Assembly: GCA_001798105.1 (NCBI GenBank)
Contig: MGRI01000053.1
Coordinates: forward strand, 1-7,004
DNA length: 7,004 nt
Reading direction: 5' to 3'
Source: Deltaproteobacteria bacterium RIFCSPHIGHO2_02_FULL_40_11
GTDB lineage: Bacteria > Bdellovibrionota > JACOXK01 > 2-02-FULL-40-11
The notes under the pieces are model-generated. The model was not told the DNA's origin, did no database searches, and saw nothing but the letters and a program-made list of their open reading frames with translations. The translations under genes and the position numbers were made by a program. Position 1 is the first letter of the stretch. Each line of letters starts with the position of its first letter. Shown here piece by piece: positions 1-5,079 of the stretch.

Positions 1-2
1 CT

Positions 3-785
3 CCTATTATAAAGCGATCTGTGGAATTGGAATTTCAAAAAGAAGAAGCCTTCCAAAAGCAACAATTTGCAAAAGCCTTGTACGAAGAAGTTCGAAACGG
101 TTGGACGATTCAAACAGTCGATGTGTATAGCATTCAAAACATGAGTATTTTTATGCAAATGGCATCAGGAAAAACAGCCAGGAAAATATTGGAAGAAAGC
201 CCAGAGGTATATCGAGAAGCGATGCGTGCTTTTGGTGAATTGGAATATGAACTTTTATTAGGAGTGCAATCTAAAGCAGGGCTGGCCAATCCAGACTTGC
301 ATGATGGGCAAATTTTAATCGATTGCACAAAAAAATTAATTACAATCATTGATTTTGGTCAGGCAGTGTTGATCAACGATATACAAAGAAACACAGCCGT
401 TGAAATTTTACGTGTGGTCAGCGGAGTGGAATCGAAAAGGACTTCGGCGTCGATTTTAAATCGAAATGTAAATGTATCACAGCCTATTACACCGAATGAT
501 TTGGAACCTATTTTAGCATTGCCAGACCGAATGGATCGGTTTATTCGGTTGATTTCGTTTTTAGAGAGACGCGGTGCGGTGTTGGATATTGCTGTAGTGC
601 ATTGGATTTTAGGTTTAAATCGTTTAATGGTTTTGGAAGATAAAACAGGTTTGTCGGTACAGGCCAGGGTGAAGTACTTACTTTTTGCCAGGAAAATGGG
701 GATTCCTTTATCTGTATATCGTAAAATCCAGAAGATGTATCCTGCCATGCGTCATTTGTCGGTATGTGAAGCCCTACTCAGCTAG
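3..785 (+). CDS. ABC1/UbiB/AarF-type atypical kinase-like protein, 5'-truncated by window edge
   Basis: The reading frame is open to the left edge, so the GTG at 21 is probably an internal Val. It sits directly at the ELxFxxEA stretch that corresponds to the conserved E-x-D/EA motif in the middle of ABC1 domains, and the N-terminal KxGQ half must lie upstream. Counting from that GTG, residues 37-57 match the hinge-like segment (here FMQMASG). Residues 92-97 read DLHDGQ where the family has DPHPGN, and 111-113 are DFG. The rest is the helical C-lobe. Family members are atypical kinases or ATPases linked to isoprenoid-lipid (ubiquinone) metabolism, but many bacterial paralogs have no known role. 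The metal-binding Asn of the catalytic loop is Gln here, so activity may be altered. The stop is TAG at 783-785, and the 3' end overlaps the convergent SH3b gene by 12 bp. Family call is fairly sure; exact function is not. Confidence 0.75.
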   Translation, partial: PIIKRSVELEFQKEEAFQKQQFAKALYEEVRNGWTIQTVDVYSIQNMSIFMQMASGKTARKILEESPEVYREAMRAFGELEYELLLGVQSKAGLANPDLHDGQILIDCTKKLITIIDFGQAVLINDIQRNTAVEILRVVSGVESKRTSASILNRNVNVSQPITPNDLEPILALPDRMDRFIRLISFLERRGAVLDIAVVHWILGLNRLMVLEDKTGLSVQARVKYLLFARKMGIPLSVYRKIQKMYPAMRHLSVCEALLS

Positions 786-1520
786 AAGATTTCGATAGCT
801 TCGATCTTCATTTTCTTGAATTTTCTTAAAAATTGTTGCCAGTTTGTAGGCAGGTACATCGAGTTTAATGGTGCTCCAATTGTGTTCCCACCAATATTTA
901 AAGCTTTTATAGTTATTGGTGATTAAAACATTGGGGGTGAGGCGTTCTAAAATTTCCCAGGTAAATGCATAATTGGCATCTTTACTGTTTTCATCTTTAT
1001 AATCAGGATTCATAAATTCAATCAGAACGGGAAAAGCAAGTGCATCGCCTTGGGCCATCAGAAAGTAACCAATATAATTTAAAAAACGCGTGCCATGTTT
1101 TGGAAGATGGGTAAAAGCCTGGGGTTTTGAAATTTTGGTTTTTACCTCTTGAATGGTTTCATTGAGTTCGGGACGAAAATAATACAATCCTCCCAAAACT
1201 AAATTAAAATATTCTTGAAGATCAATGCTGCCTTCCAGGGCAACGTATTTATCAAAAACCCACCCTTCTATTTGTTCTTCGATGAGGCGTACTTTATACC
1301 AATGACCACTGAGACTTTCGATCGATGTTTCTTTTTGAGTTTTATCTAAAATTTTGAGTGCTGTGCCTTGATAGGCCTTTGTCACGACTTGAGTGTTTAC
1401 AACTGTGGGTTGATTTCGGATATGCGCATATTTTCCAATAATGATGCCATACAGTTCTTCGGCAGATAAAAGCTGCGGAATGAAAACCAATGAAACCAGA
1501 ATCCAAATTGTTTTGAACAT
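774..1520 (-). CDS. Exported protein with bacterial SH3 (SH3b) domain
   Basis: This is a 248-residue protein from ATG at 1520. That start places a classical Sec signal peptide at the N-terminus (residues 1-20, hydrophobic core ILVSLVFIPQLL, cleavage after LLSA). An in-frame TTG at 1676 would add 52 residues, but it runs through a sigma-54 promoter of the opposite-strand gene and lacks a signal-peptide pattern. No clear Shine-Dalgarno precedes the chosen ATG. Residues about 24-94 resemble an SH3b fold: AHIRNQP near the start, a GTALKIL strand, then HWYKV and the ending GWVFDKYV. SH3b domains commonly bind peptidoglycan or other cell-envelope ligands. The remainder (about 100-248) is helical. 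It contains a LERLT...WWEHNW stretch like the D/W-rich repeats of HEAT-type envelope proteins, which is an inference. It is divergent from the sigma-54 gene at 1710, so the activator site lies between them. Confidence 0.75.
   Translation of the reverse strand: MFKTIWILVSLVFIPQLLSAEELYGIIIGKYAHIRNQPTVVNTQVVTKAYQGTALKILDKTQKETSIESLSGHWYKVRLIEEQIEGWVFDKYVALEGSIDLQEYFNLVLGGLYYFRPELNETIQEVKTKISKPQAFTHLPKHGTRFLNYIGYFLMAQGDALAFPVLIEFMNPDYKDENSKDANYAFTWEILERLTPNVLITNNYKSFKYWWEHNWSTIKLDVPAYKLATIFKKIQENEDRSYRNLLAE
785..809 (+). terminator. Stem-loop at the convergent 3' ends, likely terminator of the ABC1 gene
   Basis: GAAGAT (785-790) pairs with ATCTTC (804-809), and an inner CGA/TCG pair follows a 2-nt TT bulge, leaving a 5-nt loop. 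The + strand downstream is T-rich (ATTTTCTTG, then AATTTTCTT). The stem begins on the last base of the ABC1 stop codon and lies inside the last codons of the opposite-strand gene. The T tract is interrupted, so strength is uncertain. Confidence 0.5.
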
Positions 1521-1561
1521 AAAAGCAGCATAAAAGATTTCGCTTTTGGGTACAAGGTCTT

Positions 1562-1574
1562 TGTAATTTTTACG
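1562..1574. promoter_or_regulatory. Putative enhancer/activator site (UAS) for first sigma-54 promoter
   Basis: TGTAATTTTTACG is a near-palindrome (TGTAA-N3-TTACG, four of five pairs). The identical 13-mer occurs at 2581-2593. Here it starts 96 bp upstream of the -24/-12 element and is centred about 116 bp upstream of the predicted start of transcription, a normal distance for a sigma-54 enhancer-binding protein. The sequence between it and the promoter is not conserved between the two copies. The protein that binds it is unknown. Confidence 0.5.
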
Positions 1575-1605
1575 TGCTTGTGTGTTTAGAGGACACTGCT
1601 TTTTT

Positions 1606-1625
1606 GGGGGTATCTTGTAACCCCC
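1606..1625. repeat. Inverted repeat GGGGGT-N8-ACCCCC
   Basis: Six-bp perfect arms lie 32 bp upstream of the first sigma-54 promoter. No T tract follows on either strand, so it does not look like a terminator. It could be an operator or a cruciform that shapes the loop between activator site and promoter. There is no identical copy before the second promoter, although a different inverted repeat (2613-2633) occupies the comparable interval. Confidence 0.4.
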
Positions 1626-1657
1626 TAAAATGACATGTGTTTTGAATATACGCTGTT

Positions 1658-1673
1658 TGGCACTTTTTTTGCT
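1658..1673 (+). promoter_or_regulatory. Sigma-54 (-24/-12) promoter, copy 1
   Basis: TGGCACTTTTTTTGCT fits the RpoN consensus TGGCAC-N5-TTGCW at every position, with GG and GC exactly 12 bp apart. The predicted transcription start is about 1684, giving a leader of about 26 nt before the ATG at 1710. The same 16-mer is found at 2678-2693 before the paralog. Sigma-54 promoters need an ATP-dependent activator, and the shared upstream 13-mer is a candidate binding site. Confidence 0.85.
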
Positions 1674-1695
1674 CAAGATTCTCCTATAAAACCTT

Positions 1696-1702
1696 AGGCG
1701 GT
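1696..1702 (+). promoter_or_regulatory. Ribosome binding site, variant AGGCGGT
   Basis: AGGCGGT lies 7 nt before the ATG at 1710. The paralog has the perfect AGGAGGT at the same spacing (2753-2759) in an otherwise near-identical leader. The A-to-C change should weaken translation of the first gene relative to the second. Confidence 0.7.
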
Positions 1703-1709
1703 ATTTTAA

Positions 1710-2573
1710 ATGAAAAAGTTCTTATCGATACTCATTGCTGGATTCTTTATGCTGTCGACTTTGGTATCTCCGAGAATCTCTTTTGCAAGGGGAGATGTTT
1801 TAGTGTCAGAGCAAGCATCTCAGCAAGCCATGCAGATTAAAGTAGAATTCTTAAACCATTTGGCGGCAGTGTACAATAAATTCATTCATTTAAGTGAAAT
1901 CGAAATTCATGAGATTTATCTAGAAGAGCTATTCACTCAAAAGCAATACATATTAGAAATCATTGAACCGTTAGAAGATGAAGTGCTTCGACAAAAGGTG
2001 ATAGATGCGATTACGGCCTATGTCTTAGACGTAAAACAAGAAATTCACAATTTATCGAAAGAACAAATTTTAGAATATATTTTAATTGCTGAAGAGGAGC
2101 TTTCGCATTTGGGCCTTCTGAAAGATATTGTTATTTGGATCGCGAATTTAACGTGGGGACTTCCCAATAGCGTTATAGGCTTAGGTGTTGTGATTGTTTT
2201 AGGAGGCATGAAAACGGCTTTTGCCATGCGTGACCCCTCCATTGGATTTCCTCAAGTTGCATGGTCTAAAAATGGAAAACAATTTTATGTTGATTTATCC
2301 AATGTTTCTTTGGGTTTCAATCGTACTTTTTCCAGGTTTTACGATATTTCTTTTCCAGATTTTGCTGCTTCTGAAATTAGCTTGGGAATCTGGCACATAG
2401 ATTTGAGGGGTTTTGGAGGGGGAGCAAGTTTCCACGAAGGGGGGCATGCGATTCAATCCGCCTTGATTGGACCTTTCTATTTACCACTTGTTTTAGGATC
2501 TTATGCCGTTCAGGGACCTTCAAAAAGCTTTATGGAGGATTGGGCGAACGAATTAGCCAGGCGTTATGATTGA
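1710..2573 (+). CDS. Exported sigma-54-controlled paralog A with C-terminal HEGGH metallopeptidase-like domain
   Basis: This protein has 287 residues. Residues 1-26 are a Sec signal peptide (MKKFLSILIAGFFM..., likely cleaved after SFA). Residues about 35-135 form a predicted helical module, highly similar to paralog B and ending in EELSHLG. After that the two proteins are unrelated. Residues about 152-170 are hydrophobic and could be a membrane helix. The C-terminus holds HEGGH (242-246), an HExxH zinc-binding pattern, followed by QS (249-250), GPFYLP (254-259) and MEDWAN (275-280). I recall a bacterial family with HExGHxxQSxxxGPxYLP and a late WAN motif that looks like this, but I cannot name it with certainty. 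Glu276 is a possible third zinc ligand, which is an inference. The gene has its own sigma-54 promoter and leader. It lies 193 bp before paralog B, which also has its own promoter. Proteolytic activity is unproven, and the substrate is unknown. Confidence 0.75.
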   Translation: MKKFLSILIAGFFMLSTLVSPRISFARGDVLVSEQASQQAMQIKVEFLNHLAAVYNKFIHLSEIEIHEIYLEELFTQKQYILEIIEPLEDEVLRQKVIDAITAYVLDVKQEIHNLSKEQILEYILIAEEELSHLGLLKDIVIWIANLTWGLPNSVIGLGVVIVLGGMKTAFAMRDPSIGFPQVAWSKNGKQFYVDLSNVSLGFNRTFSRFYDISFPDFAASEISLGIWHIDLRGFGGGASFHEGGHAIQSALIGPFYLPLVLGSYAVQGPSKSFMEDWANELARRYD

Positions 2574-2580
2574 GCTTCCC

Positions 2581-2593
2581 TGTAATTTTTACG
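2581..2593. promoter_or_regulatory. Putative enhancer/activator site (UAS) for second sigma-54 promoter
   Basis: This is an exact copy of TGTAATTTTTACG, seen also at 1562-1574. It begins 97 bp upstream of the second -24/-12 element (96 bp in the first copy) and just 7 bp after the stop codon of paralog A. Conservation of this island at the same distance, in otherwise dissimilar upstream DNA, argues for a functional binding site. Confidence 0.5.
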
Positions 2594-2612
2594 CGAAGTG
2601 TCTATGCTTTCA

Positions 2613-2633
2613 TGCCTGCTCTTATTGTAGGCA
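2613..2633. repeat. Inverted repeat after paralog A, possible weak terminator
   Basis: TGCCT (2613-2617) pairs with AGGCA (2629-2633). G2618-T2628 and C2619-G2627 extend the stem to 7 bp around a TCTTATT loop. No run of T follows directly, so termination would be weak at best. It lies between the activator site and the sigma-54 promoter, like the different inverted repeat at 1606-1625 of the first copy. Confidence 0.35.
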
Positions 2634-2677
2634 GTCGATAAGCTTTTGATATTGCAAAACTTTTTTAAAATCCAGTG

Positions 2678-2693
2678 TGGCACTTTTTTTGCT
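2678..2693 (+). promoter_or_regulatory. Sigma-54 (-24/-12) promoter, copy 2
   Basis: TGGCACTTTTTTTGCT is identical to copy 1 and perfectly spaced for RpoN. The downstream bases are also identical apart from one T for C at 2694, up to 2706, where a 37-bp insertion begins. The predicted start is about 2704, giving a leader of about 63 nt to the ATG at 2767. Confidence 0.85.
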
Positions 2694-2706
2694 TAAGATT
2701 CTCCTA

Positions 2707-2743
2707 ACGTTAATGGGCGCTTGGGGTCTGACCACAGGCGCCA
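2707..2743 (+). repeat. 37-bp hairpin-forming insertion in the leader of paralog B
   Basis: The leaders of the two paralogs are nearly the same except for this block, present only in copy 2 between CTCCTA and TAAAACC. It folds into a strong hairpin. 2716-2723 pairs with 2735-2742 (8 bp, one G-U), then a G-A mismatch, then 2725-2727 with 2731-2733 around a CTG loop. It contains GGGGTCTGACC, similar to REP-type palindromes that I recall in many genomes. There is no T tract after it. Placed about 12 nt from the predicted RNA 5' end, it could stabilise the message. This role is inferred. Confidence 0.6.
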
Positions 2744-2766
2744 TAAAACCTTAGGAGGTATCTTAA

Positions 2767-3402
2767 ATGAAAAAGTTCTTATCCATACTCATCGCTGGAT
2801 TCTTTATGATTTCAACGGTGTCATTTCCAATTACAAGTTCTGCGAAAGGCGTTGCAGCGACGGCGAGTGATCTAACGCTTGAAGCAAAAACGCAGCTCAA
2901 AGCAGAGCTCTTAAATCACTTGGCCGATATGTATAATAAAATTCTTGGCCTGACGAAATCTGAAATCCATGCCATTTACTTGGACGAACTCTTTGCCCAA
3001 GAAAAAAAGATTTTAGAAACGGTGGCGACGGTGGAAGACACAGTGTTGCAATCTGAAATTATGTCTACGGTGAGCAACAGAGTGACAGAAGTAAAAGAAA
3101 ATATTCAGAGTCTTTCGAAAGAACAGATTTTAGAAAATATTTTAATTGCCCAAGAAGAGCTTTCACATTTGGGCGTTGAGCAAGTGGCCAAAGGTGTTTT
3201 GGCCTTGCTGGCCAGCATTGCACTCGTTCCTATATTTTTGGCAGGTGTCGTGATTGCCGGTGCTGGGATTTTATGTTTACCAGTTGATATTTTAACCTTT
3301 GGACTCTTTCCTTTGGGGACAGCCATTTTTATGGTGGGAACCTTTATCGCGGCAGGTTCATTTGCAGGCGCTGCTGTGGTTTGGACTTGGGCGAGTATGT
3401 AG
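2767..3402 (+). CDS. Exported sigma-54-controlled paralog B with hydrophobic C-terminus
   Basis: This protein has 211 residues, with AGGAGGT 7 nt before the ATG. The signal peptide (1-26, cleavage likely after SSA) has its first 14 residues identical to paralog A. Residues about 35-136 are the shared helical module. It is about half identical in the middle, but nearly identical over the last 20 residues (SKEQILE...EELSHLG). The C-terminus differs completely from A: about 139-205 is Ala/Gly/Val-rich, with two likely membrane-spanning segments (about 143-168 and 174-205) separated by LPVD. There is no recognisable catalytic motif. It could be an inner-membrane or pore-like protein, or a membrane-anchored partner of paralog A. 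None of these is shown by the sequence. The gene is followed within 10 bp by the palindromic repeat at 3412-3482. Confidence 0.75.
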   Translation: MKKFLSILIAGFFMISTVSFPITSSAKGVAATASDLTLEAKTQLKAELLNHLADMYNKILGLTKSEIHAIYLDELFAQEKKILETVATVEDTVLQSEIMSTVSNRVTEVKENIQSLSKEQILENILIAQEELSHLGVEQVAKGVLALLASIALVPIFLAGVVIAGAGILCLPVDILTFGLFPLGTAIFMVGTFIAAGSFAGAAVVWTWASM

Positions 3403-3411
3403 ATTAAAGCT

Positions 3412-3482
3412 GTCATCCTGAGCGAAGCGAAGGATCTCGACGATCAAAAGAGATTCTTCGGGTCTTCGACCCTCAGAATGAC
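3412..3482. repeat. 71-bp bilateral palindromic repeat element (dispersed-repeat type)
   Basis: The ends are inverted copies: GTCATCCTGAG at 3412-3422 and CTCAGAATGAC at 3472-3482, with 10 of 11 bases complementary. Both halves run inward to an RATCTC/GAGAT-type core. The right half contains a hairpin GGGTC-TTC-GACCC, and the left half has the repeated CGAAG motif. The left half (CCTGAGCGAAGCGAAGGATC) is a short dispersed repeat that I recall from many deltaproteobacterial-type genomes. It lies 9 bp after the paralog B stop. It may be a non-autonomous mobile palindrome and could also slow transcription or protect the mRNA 3' end. No transposase is seen in the window. Confidence 0.7.
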
Positions 3483-3514
3483 TAACTTGCAACCCAAGAA
3501 ATTTGGTATTACAC

Positions 3515-3551
3515 AAAGGGCCATGAGATTCATTCTTGTGGCCCTTTTTTT
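3515..3551 (+). terminator. Terminator-like hairpin overlapping the C11-like gene start
   Basis: AAAGGGCCA (3515-3523) pairs perfectly with TGGCCCTTT (3539-3547) across a 15-nt loop, and the T run continues to 3551. This has the shape of an intrinsic terminator, suitable to end transcription from paralog B. It also includes the AAAGGG Shine-Dalgarno-like bases and the first A of the ATG at 3523, so it would hide the translation start in the RNA. The 3' arm and T run encode the hydrophobic core of the signal peptide. Confidence 0.55.
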
Positions 3552-5079
3552 GTGTGGATCTGTCTTTGCCAAAGATCAGGTCATCTTTTATGTCGTTCAA
3601 GGCGATCAAAACTTTGAATTTATTGATCGAAGATCTGGAAGGCATGAAGTAAATCTCCATCTTCAATATGAAATTCTAAGCGAAATTCGGCAAAATATTG
3701 TCGTGGCCCAAAAAGATGCCCTTTTATTTTTTGATCCGCCCAATTTGGTTTTACCCTTTGTAGAGTTCTATCAAAACGGCATTCTCATTCGAACAGAATC
3801 CATCGACGAAAATTTTACAGATTCCAATATCCTGGCGCAGGTTTTAAATCTGGGATATGAAGCATTTCCAAATCAATCGTATGTTTTTTTTCAGTGGGGC
3901 TATACCATTCCTTTTTATCCCATATCTGGATTCGATTTAAGCCATCCGAATGCCACCTATGATCTTGGAAAATTTCGGACAGCATTTCAATTGGCCAACG
4001 CCTCTCACCCGGACCGAAAATTTGAAGCCATTATTTTAAGTACATGTTTTAACAGTTCTCTAGAAACACTCTACGCCCTTTCCTCTTTTACGCGCTATGT
4101 GATCGGCAGCGAAATTTATTTAAATCACTTTGGGTTTGCTTCTCAATTTGAAACGCCGCACGATGTTTTACAAAATACACTCAGTCGCCTGGAAGAACGT
4201 ATTCCCGTGGGACCGGCGTCTAAAAAACCAGTGATGGATGTATCGGTAACGCTCATTGATCTGGAAAGGTTTTGGGACTTCCATGACATTTTAGAAAAAA
4301 TATTTTATGATCTAGGGGATCAAATTGGAGATGAAGCAGCAGACCGAATTTTGTTTCACGCCTTTCAAAAGGCAGCACTTAAAAATTCTAGAAATAAATC
4401 TTATTTAGGAGGGGAAGGACTCATTGATTTAAAGACATTGGTTTTAGAAGTGTCTGCGTTACTGGATCCCCAAGACCTTCAAACCTTTGAAGCATTATTT
4501 TCGAGCCTTGTGTTACACCATGAAAAACTTCAAGAAACAAACGACACGGGGCTTCATTTTTATGTGCCCTTTCAAAACTATGTTGAAATGCAAACCATTC
4601 AAAGCCAAATGAATACTTATTTTTTAAGGGGCACCTACCTGGATCATTTTTTTGAAAAACTGTTTGAAAAACAGGTCACACTTTTTGGCTTGGATTTAAC
4701 AAAGCCCTTTCCCAATCCATATACAGTGCTTTTACCCTATTTCCAAAATGGATATGTGAATCCCGCTTTGATGCGAAAAATTGACATGGGATTGCGTGCG
4801 AAAGACGATGTTGTCATTCAAGAAGATTTTGAAATCACACTCACGGGCACTTTTGAAGACACAGGTCACTATTGGCGAAAGCTGGGCACGCACCGTTTGA
4901 AAACAGTTTTTGGGCAAGAAATGGCGATCACCGAAAAAACGCCCTATCTGTTTCGAGGTTTTTTAAATCAAACTCCTCAAAAATACACAATCACGGGGAA
5001 TTTATATATGACACATGGCCTCTGGTCTAAAAAACGAGGGCTTGTGTTTCAAGTGACGTCTGTGGTTCGAAAAGATTAA
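3523..5079 (+). CDS. Exported clostripain (peptidase C11)-like protein, probably degenerate active site
   Basis: This is a 518-residue protein from ATG 3523, chosen because it gives a compact signal peptide (MRFILVALFLCGSVFA, then KD). An upstream in-frame ATG at 3478 lies inside the palindromic repeat and would bury the signal. The fold of the first 220 residues follows the C11 layout: a VIFYVVQGDQN strand, a region about 120-127 reading FFQWGY, then about 169-178 IILSTCFNSS. C175 there aligns with the catalytic Cys of the DAC(L/M)MAS motif. IGSE (195-197 region) and HFGF follow, like the family's SE...GW. The canonical HG after the Trp is replaced by GY, so the His of the dyad seems missing. 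C11 members are secreted Cys proteases cutting after Arg or Lys. This one may be inactive or use a different His. The C-terminal third (about 385-518) looks beta-rich with unknown role. The stop overlaps that of the convergent gene. Confidence 0.65.
   Translation: MRFILVALFLCGSVFAKDQVIFYVVQGDQNFEFIDRRSGRHEVNLHLQYEILSEIRQNIVVAQKDALLFFDPPNLVLPFVEFYQNGILIRTESIDENFTDSNILAQVLNLGYEAFPNQSYVFFQWGYTIPFYPISGFDLSHPNATYDLGKFRTAFQLANASHPDRKFEAIILSTCFNSSLETLYALSSFTRYVIGSEIYLNHFGFASQFETPHDVLQNTLSRLEERIPVGPASKKPVMDVSVTLIDLERFWDFHDILEKIFYDLGDQIGDEAADRILFHAFQKAALKNSRNKSYLGGEGLIDLKTLVLEVSALLDPQDLQTFEALFSSLVLHHEKLQETNDTGLHFYVPFQNYVEMQTIQSQMNTYFLRGTYLDHFFEKLFEKQVTLFGLDLTKPFPNPYTVLLPYFQNGYVNPALMRKIDMGLRAKDDVVIQEDFEITLTGTFEDTGHYWRKLGTHRLKTVFGQEMAITEKTPYLFRGFLNQTPQKYTITGNLYMTHGLWSKKRGLVFQVTSVVRKD

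Noticed and set aside
359..748. Minus-strand 129-residue open frame
   Set aside because: It is antisense to well-supported ABC1 coding sequence, with no RBS or recognisable domain.
1521..1676. 52-residue N-terminal extension of the SH3b gene from TTG at 1676, which has an AGGAG-like site before it
   Set aside because: It would bury a clean signal peptide. The apparent RBS and TTG are the reverse strand of the sigma-54 promoter/leader repeat, and in the second copy of that repeat the TTG is TTA.
3190..3235. Sigma-54-like TGGCC...TTGCA inside paralog B
   Set aside because: The GG to GC distance is 10 bp instead of 12, and it lies within coding sequence.
3105..3416. Minus-strand 103-residue open frame
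   Set aside because: It is antisense to paralog B, and its composition mirrors the Ala/Gly/Val-rich coding strand.
3487..3509. Sigma-70 promoter for the C11-like gene (TTGCAA with TATTAC or TACACA)
   Set aside because: Either the spacing or the -10 match is poor, not better than chance in this AT-rich DNA.
3478..3522. Upstream ATG (3478) for the C11-like gene
   Set aside because: It lies in the palindromic repeat, has no RBS, and adds 15 residues before a good signal peptide.
3358..3666. Minus-strand 102-residue open frame
   Set aside because: It reads through the palindromic repeat and antisense to two genes, a typical repeat-derived false ORF.
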